Assembly (NCBI GenBank): GCA_002495675.1
Contig: DAGH01000007.1
Span: 553-16,458 of the forward strand
Direction of reading: 5' to 3'
DNA length: 15,906 nucleotides
Source of the DNA: Euryarchaeota archaeon UBA182
GTDB lineage: Archaea; Thermoplasmatota; Poseidoniia; Poseidoniales; Thalassarchaeaceae
Position 1 is the first letter of the stretch; each line of letters starts with the position of its first letter. Positions 7,538 to 14,616 of this stretch are shown piece by piece. Made by a program: the position numbers and the translations under genes. The notes under the pieces are model-generated. The model worked only from the letters and a program-made list of their open reading frames with translations. It was not told the origin of the DNA and made no database searches.

Positions 7538-8698
7538 CTATCTATATTGGAGTTCGATTACGAACGAGTTTATTTTGGTGTTGTGACTTTCATCATTGGT
7601 TAGGTCAACAGACCAAGTGTTGGCTTGGAATGCCCGTATGGTTGAGCCGCTCACGACCTGCCAAACGCAATACTCGTCGGACTGGCAGTCTCCTGCATCG
7701 CGATTTTCGTTCTCGATCTGGGTGGTGTTGGATACTTCTTTCTCTTGGGTCGTGGTGTTGTATAGGAACAGATCGAGTTTGTTAGCGGTGGTCGCACCGC
7801 CAGTGAATATTGGCTGGTCATCATCTTCTTGCGGGTATTCTAATTTCACCCTGAGGTATCGAATTCTATCTTTCCCATCTGCCTCGTAGGTGACTGGGAA
7901 ATCCCATGCCATTTCTACAGGATCGTTGATGCTAGCGTCTATGATGAAGTCCTTCCACTCGCCTCTGTAGTTGACATAGATCATCATCTCGTCACTGTCG
8001 GTGAGACCGTTGCTCGAGGTCACTGTCAATTTCACCTCGAAGGCGCCACCTGTTTTTTCGAATGAAATTGACTGGCCCGTCGCATCGTTGTCGTTGTCAG
8101 TTATACCATCGCCATCTGAGTCGTCCGTGGTGTCCAAATCCCACTCCCATTTGTCGATATAATCAATCCCACCCGCATCAGATGAAGAGCCATCGACTTC
8201 TACGGTGGTTGTGAAGTCCACTGACCTATCTCCCTCGTCCTTGTCCTCATCACAGACCCATATCAAGACGAAGTCTCCATTCGGGGGCTCTTCTCCGTCA
8301 CAATCATCCATTTTATCTCCAGATATCAGGGCTGTTGGCTTTTTTGCGGTGGATTCAATTACTGTAATGTTCTTTTTCAGGGTAGTTTCGTAGTTTCCAT
8401 CAGCCACGGTTAGGGCTACGCTGAACGTGCCCGTAGATGTGTAAGCATGGCTCGTGGTAAGGCCTGTACCTACATTCCCATCCCCGAAGGTCCAGGAAAA
8501 TGTCAGGGAGTCCCCATCTGGATCTGAGCTTCCAGCCGCACTGAAAGTCACAGTGTCCCCCTCTCGCACTGTTCCTGAGGGCTCTATGTTCATTTGGGCT
8601 GTAGGCGCATCATTCAATCCGAGGGTGGCTAGGCAGCCCCCAGTGGCGGAGACTGCTATAATTAGCACCATGATCGTGGCCCTCGACATTGCTACCAT
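7538..8698 (-). CDS. PKD-domain surface lipoprotein with a calcium-loop insertion, function unknown
   Basis: The 386-residue protein begins with a hydrophobic stretch and a lipobox-like TGGC with Cys22, so it is probably lipid-anchored and extracellular. Residues about 31-115 form a PKD (polycystic kidney disease) beta-sandwich: SSDPDGDSLTFSWTFGDG, then a HAYTSTGTFSVALTV run. A second PKD-like unit (about 120-245; KWEWDLDT ... AFEVKLTVTSSNGL) is interrupted by an Asp-rich loop, DDSDGDGITDND, resembling a TSP3/EF-hand calcium loop. Residues about 247-386 look all-beta with no recognised family; Cys338 and Cys344 may pair. The start is fixed by a perfect AGGAGGT five bases before the ATG. PKD domains usually mediate protein or polysaccharide contacts; no enzymatic motif is visible. 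It lies 48 bp downstream of polB on the same strand. Confidence 0.82.
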   Translation of the reverse strand: MVAMSRATIMVLIIAVSATGGCLATLGLNDAPTAQMNIEPSGTVREGDTVTFSAAGSSDPDGDSLTFSWTFGDGNVGTGLTTSHAYTSTGTFSVALTVADGNYETTLKKNITVIESTAKKPTALISGDKMDDCDGEEPPNGDFVLIWVCDEDKDEGDRSVDFTTTVEVDGSSSDAGGIDYIDKWEWDLDTTDDSDGDGITDNDNDATGQSISFEKTGGAFEVKLTVTSSNGLTDSDEMMIYVNYRGEWKDFIIDASINDPVEMAWDFPVTYEADGKDRIRYLRVKLEYPQEDDDQPIFTGGATTANKLDLFLYNTTTQEKEVSNTTQIENENRDAGDCQSDEYCVWQVVSGSTIRAFQANTWSVDLTNDESHNTKINSFVIELQYR

Positions 8699-8703
8699 GC
8701 TCT

Positions 8704-8710
8704 ACCTCCT
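8704..8710 (-). promoter_or_regulatory. Strong Shine-Dalgarno sequence of the PKD lipoprotein gene
   Basis: The minus strand reads AGGAGGT, fully complementary to the usual 16S rRNA 3' end, followed by five bases and the ATG at 8698. It is the strongest ribosome binding site in the window and selects ATG 8698 over the in-frame ATG at 8689. It implies translation from within a leader or a polycistronic mRNA continuing from polB. Confidence 0.75.
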
Positions 8711-8746
8711 GAAGTGGTTGGAAATGAATCCTGCGATTCTATGTTC

Positions 8747-11398
8747 CTAGAAATCAAAGAGGGATTGTTGCCTAGAGCCCTGAAGTAGGTCGCTTTCGCT
8801 CCAGCTGAATGCCTCGGTGATCCTACCAAGAGCTGTTGCCAGCCTTTTTGCATAATATTCTGAGTCGTATTCTGGCGGATCGTCCCCGAGTTCTTCAGTG
8901 AGCCACGCTGTGACCTTCATGGGGGACGACTTTGCGTCTGTGACCACATAGCCCACCTTCATTCCGGGGGTAAAGCCCAAACCACGTTCGATCCTTTGTT
9001 TTGCGGCCCTAACGTATGGCAAACCATCAGGGTTCGAGTAAACTGAGAAATCAACTGAGCCGTCTTTCCTTATCTTGCCCTTGCAAGAACGGCTGATTAC
9101 GAGGTCTGCAACATCGACTCTACCCATCCTCACGTCTTCTATTGTCTTCCTAGTTCGATCGACTGCGAATTCCTCCTTCCCCTCAAGTATTTTCTCGAAT
9201 AACATTGTCATGGTTGAGGTTAGAAGTTTGAAAGAATCCGTCCTCCGGACCTCATAGCCGCGAATTAACATCTCCTCCCTTGGCCATACAACTCTACCAA
9301 CGTACCTTTTCTTCGCCCCATGCGAGAAGAATGCTGACATGGCAGTCTCAAACTCTAGCTCTGCCCCCTCTTTGGAATATTTCGATGCGAGTCTTCTCCC
9401 GAAACTTATGGTATCATTTCGCGCCCGTTCCCAGATTTTCAGGTTGGGGTCGTTTTCCATCGGCTTACTAATCGGCGAGTCCTCCGCATCCATTGTCCTG
9501 ACGAAAATGGAGTCGGTATCTGAGTAAACCACATCGTATCCATCGTCCCCCAAGTCAGCAATTATTGACTTGATGTTGAACCTGGCCCACTCTGTAATGC
9601 TCGCTCCGATGTCCTTGTGTGTGAAGCGATAGAACGAGCTTGCAAACACCCCATAAAACGAGTTCATGAGGATCTTGACTGCGAATTGTAGCTTGTCATT
9701 CAGGAAGGCAGACTGTTCATCTCCGCTGGACCTTGCCTGCTTCGACGAGTTCTTGTAATCGTCTCTCTGTTTCATTAGATCTGACAATAGTCTCGGGACC
9801 AACCCCCTTCGAACACCAACTGATCGGTATCTTGTCCCTGTCGTGGGTGAGACCATGTCATCGTCTAATTGATTACCATCCTCGACGAGGGTGGTTGAAC
9901 AGATGTTGTTGGTTATCATAATGGATGGGTACATTGATTTGAAATCCAGAACCGCGATCCAGGATTTCAAACCCGGCTCCACCTCATGAACGTAACCTCC
10001 TGCGATTTGCTCCCCCCTCCGGATCTGACGAGTAGTCGGCACCGCGACGTTTTCTCTATCTGCTAATCTGATTACAAGGGAGTCTATCCACTGGCTTGTC
10101 GTTTCAGTGGCAGCCGTTGAGAAGCTGGTCTTTGCTACCGAAGCAAGTGCTTCCTTTTCTTGAATAGATTGAAGGTGACTGAGTATATCAAGGGGCAAGT
10201 GAGTGTCTCTCAAACAATATCGGATGACCTCCAGGGGTCTTTTTGCCCATTCCTCGTCCATTCTGCTTGCGTCCACGTCCAATTTCTTCATTTCCTCGTT
10301 GTCCGGCCAGATTAGAGCCGTCACGAATCGTAGAGATTCCCGTTCAGGCCTGAGTGTCTGACGGGCTTGCCACCATGCATCCATAGGAACTCTCCCCGCG
10401 ATGCTCCATGTTCGATTTTGGCCTCGATTGGGAATAGTTCTTCTTGAGTTTTCAGTTATTGGGACTCGTCCCCAACCAAACAGTTCAGGTCTTTCCCCCT
10501 TTCCAACCAGGTGTTCGGCCCTCTCCAGAATTCTTGGGAGGTCGAAGTTATCTATGTTGTATCCTGTGATCACATCAGGATCTTGTTCTCTCACCAATCT
10601 ACAAATCGGCTTTAGGATGTCTTCGATCTCATCTCCATGAAAAGTGTGCTCTGCACGGGCTCCATCTCTGTCCACGACCACAGCAGCACACAGAATCCTG
10701 TTTGTGGAGATGCTAGTTTCCAAGTCTATGGAAAGGGTGACTATTGGTGCTTGGAAAGGCTCACAAGAGCTTAGATCGTCGATTTTTGCCTCGATTATTA
10801 TATCCACCGGATAGAGGCCACGGCCACCAATTGAAAGGATGGCCTCTTCTGCATCTCGATCATCTTTGTGTGGGGATATGGCACCCTCCGGGGCTCTGTC
10901 TCCGCTGAACATTATTCTGCCTTTCACGGATATGTGAGGACCAAGATCCAAATCATACATCAGGCGTTTGTGAAATTGTATATCGGCGCTTGTCACCGTC
11001 CACTCAGCTCTCAGTTGATCACGGAGCCTCGTGACTACAGTCGTATCCCTGACCATTACTCTCCAATGTGGTTTTTCCCCCCGGGAGGTCCATTTGGTGA
11101 CAGGGGGGAGGATTTCCGTCACACTTGAGAGATTCAAGACATCTTGAATGTCAGTCTGAGAACCCTCTCTGCCTCCCTCTTTGGGAGAGATCTCAATGTA
11201 AGGCTGCATCCCATTGACGAGAACGAGTACTGAGTGTCCGTTTTTGGATCGGCACCACATCTCAACAACAGTGTTGGAATCTCCCCATGATCGATTATCA
11301 GTGGAGATAATGCACAACTCATCCTCCCAAATGCCTGCGACCATGCCCCCCTGAAAGAGGACTTTTGATTCAATTCTTGTCGTAGGGGATTTTGTCAT
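8747..11398 (-). CDS. polB: Family B DNA polymerase with 3'-5' exonuclease domain
   Basis: The 883-residue protein is a replicative-type archaeal PolB. The proofreading exonuclease shows ExoI Asp225/Glu227 (SIDLET), ExoII GYNIDNFD (Asp283) and ExoIII YCLRD (Tyr394, Asp398). Polymerase motif A is DFKSMYPSI (Asp485), motif B KILMNSFYG (from Lys575) and motif C YSDTDS (Asp627, Asp629). All catalytic carboxylates are present, so both activities should be intact. There is no sign of an intein. It is longer than the common archaeal length of about 775-800 residues, partly because of the N-terminal region. The C-terminus ends in QQSLFDF (877-883), a PIP-box-like motif expected to bind the PCNA clamp. 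The gene diverges from ilvE across 44 bp; no Shine-Dalgarno sequence sits at usable distance from the ATG at 11398. Confidence 0.96.
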   Translation of the reverse strand: MTKSPTTRIESKVLFQGGMVAGIWEDELCIISTDNRSWGDSNTVVEMWCRSKNGHSVLVLVNGMQPYIEISPKEGGREGSQTDIQDVLNLSSVTEILPPVTKWTSRGEKPHWRVMVRDTTVVTRLRDQLRAEWTVTSADIQFHKRLMYDLDLGPHISVKGRIMFSGDRAPEGAISPHKDDRDAEEAILSIGGRGLYPVDIIIEAKIDDLSSCEPFQAPIVTLSIDLETSISTNRILCAAVVVDRDGARAEHTFHGDEIEDILKPICRLVREQDPDVITGYNIDNFDLPRILERAEHLVGKGERPELFGWGRVPITENSRRTIPNRGQNRTWSIAGRVPMDAWWQARQTLRPERESLRFVTALIWPDNEEMKKLDVDASRMDEEWAKRPLEVIRYCLRDTHLPLDILSHLQSIQEKEALASVAKTSFSTAATETTSQWIDSLVIRLADRENVAVPTTRQIRRGEQIAGGYVHEVEPGLKSWIAVLDFKSMYPSIMITNNICSTTLVEDGNQLDDDMVSPTTGTRYRSVGVRRGLVPRLLSDLMKQRDDYKNSSKQARSSGDEQSAFLNDKLQFAVKILMNSFYGVFASSFYRFTHKDIGASITEWARFNIKSIIADLGDDGYDVVYSDTDSIFVRTMDAEDSPISKPMENDPNLKIWERARNDTISFGRRLASKYSKEGAELEFETAMSAFFSHGAKKRYVGRVVWPREEMLIRGYEVRRTDSFKLLTSTMTMLFEKILEGKEEFAVDRTRKTIEDVRMGRVDVADLVISRSCKGKIRKDGSVDFSVYSNPDGLPYVRAAKQRIERGLGFTPGMKVGYVVTDAKSSPMKVTAWLTEELGDDPPEYDSEYYAKRLATALGRITEAFSWSESDLLQGSRQQSLFDF

Positions 11399-11420
11399 AA
11401 TTAGCCGGAAGCGTTGAATG

Positions 11421-11436
11421 CCTCCTTGCTTGGAGG
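11421..11436. promoter_or_regulatory. Inverted repeat in the polB-ilvE divergent gap, overlapping the ilvE ribosome binding site
   Basis: CCTCC (11421-11425) and GGAGG (11432-11436) are perfect inverted arms around the six-base loop TTGCTT. The right arm is part of GGAGGG, the likely Shine-Dalgarno sequence of ilvE, five bases before its ATG. The 44 bp gap must also hold promoter information for both genes. The hairpin could mask the ribosome binding site if the leader is long enough, or the symmetry may be chance. Confidence 0.35.
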
Positions 11437-11442
11437 GATGAT

Positions 11443-12468
11443 ATGGCAGCGGCGGGGAGGGAACGTCCTCCTATCGATTGGGACTCATTGACATTCTCTT
11501 TTACGGAGACTGATCGGATGTTTGTGGCCAATGGCTCTTGGGAAGACGGATGGTCAGAGGGTCGTATGGTTGATTTCCAGCCTCTTAACCTGTCTCCGGC
11601 AGCATGCGTGCTGAACTATGGACAAGGATTGTTCGAGGGCATGAAAGCCAGAAGGACGCCTGATGGGAAGATTACACTTTTCAGACCTGAAATGAATGCA
11701 AGAAGGGCTGCGGAGGGGGCAAGAAGACTGGTTATGCCCGAAGTCTCGGAATCAATGTTCATCAAGGCCGTCAAGAAAGTTGCAGAAGAAAACAAAAGGT
11801 GGGTTCCCCCACACGGAAAAGGTGAGTTGTACCTAAGGCCGATTCTATTCGGCAGCAGTGCGCGGCTCGGAGTATCTCCAGCAGAAGAGTATATGTTCGT
11901 CGTCTTTGCAGTACCCGTAGGGCCTTATTTCAAGGGGGGAATGACCCCGATTTCACTCAGAGTATCTCAAAATCATCATCGTGCTGCGCCTGGGGGATCG
12001 GGTGGTGTCAAGGCAATAGGAAATTATGCCCCTGGAATGATGCCCTCCAAAAGGGCGAAATCTGAAGGCTACAGTGAGATAATTTACCTCGATGCAGTTG
12101 AACACAATTACGTTGAAGAAGTTGGAGCGGCAAATTTTTTCTGTGTGAAGGATGGTATTGTTTACACTCCAGAGCTTACTGGGACAATCCTTCCTGGAAT
12201 TACTCGGCTATCGATCATTGAGCTTGCCAGATCTATGGGATTAACCGTGGTAGAAGAAAAGGTTAGCATTGATTTCGCACTGAGCTGTGATGAAGCGTTC
12301 TGCGCTGGCACTGCAGCCGTTATTTCCCCCATTGGATCGATACAACACGGGGAAATCGAGGAAGATTTTGGAGGGGTAGGTGACACTACGCTCGCGCTTT
12401 ATGAAAGACTCACCGGAATAATGGGCGGTGCTCTGGAAGACTCGTTTAATTGGACTGTCGAAGTCTAA
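11443..12468 (+). CDS. ilvE: Branched-chain amino acid aminotransferase (fold-type IV PLP enzyme, long type)
   Basis: The 341-residue protein should catalyse reversible transamination of Leu, Ile and Val with 2-oxoglutarate. The PLP lysine is Lys190 in GGSGGVKAIGNYA, and Glu226 in EEVGAANFF is the conserved cofactor N1 partner. Further signatures are LNYGQGLFEGMKA near the N-terminus, LRPILFGS, and TGTILPGITR with the late FCAGTAAVI. The GG.GGVK.IGNYA block and length resemble the longer BCAT group found in plants, fungi and many bacteria rather than the short E. coli IlvE of about 309 residues. ATG 11443 has GGAGGG five bases upstream. The stop lies 3 bp from that of convergent SRP19. No other Ile/Val biosynthesis gene is next to it. 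Confidence 0.93.
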   Translation: MAAAGRERPPIDWDSLTFSFTETDRMFVANGSWEDGWSEGRMVDFQPLNLSPAACVLNYGQGLFEGMKARRTPDGKITLFRPEMNARRAAEGARRLVMPEVSESMFIKAVKKVAEENKRWVPPHGKGELYLRPILFGSSARLGVSPAEEYMFVVFAVPVGPYFKGGMTPISLRVSQNHHRAAPGGSGGVKAIGNYAPGMMPSKRAKSEGYSEIIYLDAVEHNYVEEVGAANFFCVKDGIVYTPELTGTILPGITRLSIIELARSMGLTVVEEKVSIDFALSCDEAFCAGTAAVISPIGSIQHGEIEEDFGGVGDTTLALYERLTGIMGGALEDSFNWTVEV

Positions 12469-12471
12469 TTT

Positions 12472-12915
12472 TCATTTTCGGCCAAACTTCTTCTTCCTTT
12501 GGTTTGATGGCCTTCGTGATGGAGATTTCCTTTGTTTGGCCTTCCTTGCACCGTCTCTGCCGAACGATCTTTTTGGCTTTTTTATGTTCAAATCCTTACC
12601 TTCGGTCTCCAGATTCTTCAAGGACTTTCCAATCACGCGCAGGACCTGTTCTTTAGTATCTGATTTTGTAGATTCCAATGCGTCTTTTGTCGAAATAATC
12701 AATCTGCCTTCCTTCGAGTAGGGTCTCATCGGGTGACTAGCATCTTGATCTCTCCTCATTTTGGTTATACCGGATGCTCTGGCTGCTAATGCGATCTGAT
12801 CCAAGTTTGGTCGGACAACACTTGCTGACTTTGGAACTCTTCTGCCGGACTTACGAGTAGCTCTCTGGTCAAAGTATCCGGTCCAGAGTGTCATTCGCGA
12901 TTGGTCGCCGGTCAT
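12472..12915 (-). CDS. Signal recognition particle protein SRP19
   Basis: SRP19 binds the tetraloops of helices 6 and 8 of SRP RNA and prepares it for SRP54, so it acts in cotranslational membrane targeting. From ATG 12915 the 147 residues open with LWTGYFDQ, then SGRRVPKSASV, PNLDQIALAARASGI and RPYSKEGRLII, which follow the family pattern (YFD...GRRVP...P...EI..A...G...GR). Core SRP19 is about 90 residues; here a 70-residue C-terminal extension follows, a predicted helix (about 79-104) and then a tail very rich in Lys, Arg and Ser ending KKKFGRK. Such a tail suggests extra RNA contact. The frame reaches TTG 12924, but ATG 12915 has an AGGG about nine bases upstream. It follows S8e by a short gap, an archaeal gene neighbourhood seen elsewhere. 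Confidence 0.85.
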   Translation of the reverse strand: MTGDQSRMTLWTGYFDQRATRKSGRRVPKSASVVRPNLDQIALAARASGITKMRRDQDASHPMRPYSKEGRLIISTKDALESTKSDTKEQVLRVIGKSLKNLETEGKDLNIKKPKRSFGRDGARKAKQRKSPSRRPSNQRKKKFGRK

Positions 12916-12962
12916 AGTTGTCAACCCTACTGAGGCGGTTCTATTGAGTTCTTCGTGAATGG

Positions 12963-13355
12963 CTAGTCAATGAGTATGCCACTCACGACCCCGTCCATAC
13001 CAGGCCGACTTGTTATTCTGACAAGTCCCAATTCAGTCTCTGCAATTGCACCTTTTGTGATTATATTTCGCCGGACGTAGTTGGGATCTGCTGAATTTTC
13101 TACTATGTTGGATATTCCTACCCTCTTGGTTATACCTTCGGATGGGATATTGACATTGATGTGGGATGCGTTCATGACTCGGACCGTTTGGTGTCCAGCA
13201 TGTTTCCTATACAGCTTGTTTTGGTTGGAATCGGCTACGAAAGCGAATTGCTTCTCACTTGAGATCTCCTTCTTCCGCTTGCCGCGATATCGAATGGGGC
13301 GCTTGAGGCGTCCTCCAGTAGGCTTCCTCCTTGACATCCCGTGCCACTTGGCCAT
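12963..13355 (-). CDS. rps8e: 30S ribosomal protein S8e (eS8)
   Basis: The 130-residue protein has the archaeal/eukaryal eS8 pattern: an N-terminal arm with HGMSRRKPTGGRLK and RYRGKRKKE (the rRNA-binding signature), a central beta core (NASHINVNI, NIVENSADPNYVRRNIITKGA), and a C-terminal TELGLVRITSRPGMDGVVSG. It lies in the small-subunit body. Length is normal for Archaea (about 125-130). It heads a two-gene unit with SRP19 and diverges from the MCT-1-like gene across 98 bp. A Shine-Dalgarno-like AAGGAGGG is present but 16 bp from the ATG, too far for normal use. A TATA-like box sits 24-31 bp upstream, so a leaderless mRNA is possible. Confidence 0.96.
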   Translation of the reverse strand: MAKWHGMSRRKPTGGRLKRPIRYRGKRKKEISSEKQFAFVADSNQNKLYRKHAGHQTVRVMNASHINVNIPSEGITKRVGISNIVENSADPNYVRRNIITKGAIAETELGLVRITSRPGMDGVVSGILID

Positions 13356-13378
13356 GGGTCTGGCCGACCAACCCTCCT

Positions 13379-13386
13379 TATTTCAA
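13379..13386 (-). promoter_or_regulatory. Possible TATA box of the S8e-SRP19 transcript
   Basis: The minus strand reads TTGAAATA, 24-31 bp before the S8e ATG at 13355, the spacing expected for a leaderless archaeal mRNA. It resembles the EF-1 alpha candidate (TTCAAATA). It overlaps the edge of an AAGGAGGG run (13372-13379), which would then lie upstream of the transcript start and not act as a ribosome binding site. The rest of the 98 bp gap carries no other feature I can support. Confidence 0.4.
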
Positions 13387-13453
13387 TAGATTGGATGAAA
13401 CAGCCCTGATAAATCGCCGAGATATTCATTCTCTCCCTCAGTTTCGAACATAC

Positions 13454-13960
13454 ATGAGTGACAAGCGCCTGAGAAGAAGAACCCCGCTGAGATTCAAACA
13501 AATAAGATCAATTTCAGACGAGGTTGAAGGTCGCCTTGGAGTGTCCTTGAACCTAGCAAACTCTTTCTTGGAGGAGGCCCACTTCGAGGGGATTGATCTG
13601 ATACTCGTCGATAGGGTGCCGAAACTCATGTGCTTGTCCAATGATAGCACTAAGATATGGTTCCCAACATTGAGGGGTCTCCTCGATTGGGAGGTGAAGT
13701 GCCACTGGGCTGAGGTTGACCACGGTGCAATCCCTTTCCTCATGAATGGTGCGGATTGCATGGCTGCGGGCATTCAAGAGTCAGACAGCAGGATAGGCGT
13801 CGGGGCACCGATATGGATAAGGGATGAGGTTCATGGTAGACCCCTGGCGATTGGTTGGTCCCTCATGGATGGGGATGTAATGCGTCAATCAAGTAAGGGG
13901 AAGGCTGTTTTAACTGTACATTGGGTTGGGGATGAGCTATGGAGTCTGGACTCTCAGTGA
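13454..13960 (+). CDS. MCT-1/Tma20-like pre-PUA and PUA domain RNA-binding protein
   Basis: From ATG 13454 the protein has 168 residues. It matches the layout of eukaryotic MCT-1 (MCTS1/Tma20): a pre-PUA domain (about 1-85) with LMCLSNDSTKIWFPTLRGLL, corresponding to the MCT-1 segment ending FYPTLRLL, then a PUA domain (about 86-168) with VDHGAIPFLMNGADCMAAGI, PLAIGWSLM and a GKAV ... VGDELWSL end. In eukaryotes this family works with DENR in ribosome recycling and non-canonical initiation; archaeal members are presumed to bind tRNA or rRNA at the ribosome. The frame extends upstream to 13331, but that start would lie inside the divergent S8e gene, and those residues look non-conserved. The position back to back with S8e supports a ribosome-linked role. 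It leads a plus-strand trio with very short gaps. Confidence 0.8.
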   Translation: MSDKRLRRRTPLRFKQIRSISDEVEGRLGVSLNLANSFLEEAHFEGIDLILVDRVPKLMCLSNDSTKIWFPTLRGLLDWEVKCHWAEVDHGAIPFLMNGADCMAAGIQESDSRIGVGAPIWIRDEVHGRPLAIGWSLMDGDVMRQSSKGKAVLTVHWVGDELWSLDSQ

Positions 13961-13971
13961 GGTTTGGATCA

Positions 13972-14613
13972 ATGAAACGTTCAATTCAAAGCATTAGATG
14001 GGATCACCCGAACATGCGCGGTTGGGTTCTCTTCGTTTTGATTTGCATCCTTTCTTCGGTCTCGGCTGAACAGGGGGGAATCAACCAACAAACTGATTTC
14101 TCTGGGACCTCGATTCTGGCACTGGACTATCCAAATGAGGTCAATGTAACGAAAATTGACGGGGGGGAGATGGAAATACAAGTCCAAATCGACCCCGCCA
14201 AGAATATCAGTAATGTCAGTTGGGTGACCCAGATTTGCATAAACAGTGGTGTGTGCTATCCTCCGGTTTACAATCTGCTTGTGGAATACAACGAAAGTTG
14301 GGGCGGTTCCATCGAAGTGCAAAATCAGGCATCCTATGTTAATTGGAGATTCGATCTGACACATGAAAACGACACGCAGGTTGTCAGGATCCCGGAGATG
14401 GGCTTTGGTTGGAAAGTCTGGTCTACCTGTTGGTTTGATGGGGAGAATTGGGGGGGAGATGACTTCAAAGCCATGGGGGATGGGTGTTTATCGCCTAACC
14501 AAGATAATTCGTCAACGGATGTTTCATCATCAAACAGTGCATTGAGTTTCCCGAGTCCTGTCCTTGTTCTTGTTGCACTTTCAGTGGCAGCGTTATCATA
14601 CAGAAGGAATTGA
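13972..14613 (+). CDS. Exported, C-terminally anchored protein with a DsbD-alpha-like CX5CYPP motif
   Basis: From ATG 13972 (213 residues), a signal peptide with core WVLFVLICILSS ends at about Ala32 (SVSA). The C-terminus is FPSP, a hydrophobic run (VLVLVALSVAALS) and YRRN, the tripartite layout of archaeosortase (PGF-CTERM-type) or tail anchors. A Ser/Asn/Asp-rich linker precedes it. In the middle, Cys89 and Cys95 in QICINSGVCYPP reproduce the CX5CYPP signature of the DsbD N-terminal (alpha) domain, whose two cysteines pass electrons to periplasmic partners. Cys153 and Cys172 form a second possible pair. The Shine-Dalgarno-like GAGGT is eight bases before ATG 13972 and overlaps the stop region of the upstream gene. 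ATG 14014 would also leave a signal peptide. No DsbD membrane domain is encoded nearby. The redox role is inferred from one motif. Confidence 0.65.
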   Translation: MKRSIQSIRWDHPNMRGWVLFVLICILSSVSAEQGGINQQTDFSGTSILALDYPNEVNVTKIDGGEMEIQVQIDPAKNISNVSWVTQICINSGVCYPPVYNLLVEYNESWGGSIEVQNQASYVNWRFDLTHENDTQVVRIPEMGFGWKVWSTCWFDGENWGGDDFKAMGDGCLSPNQDNSSTDVSSSNSALSFPSPVLVLVALSVAALSYRRN

Positions 14614-14616
14614 TGC

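Noticed and set aside
8747..11398. Intein or frameshift in PolB
   Set aside because: Motifs A, B and C are contiguous and normally spaced; no splicing-domain motifs and no interruption of the frame.
13331..13453. Extended N-terminus of the MCT-1-like protein from ATG 13331
   Set aside because: It overlaps the start of S8e on the other strand, covers the shared promoter region and adds residues without family similarity.
13939..13971. Upstream ATG 13939 for the exported protein
   Set aside because: It overlaps the previous gene by 22 bp and lacks a ribosome binding site; ATG 13972 has GAGGT at good spacing and keeps the signal peptide.
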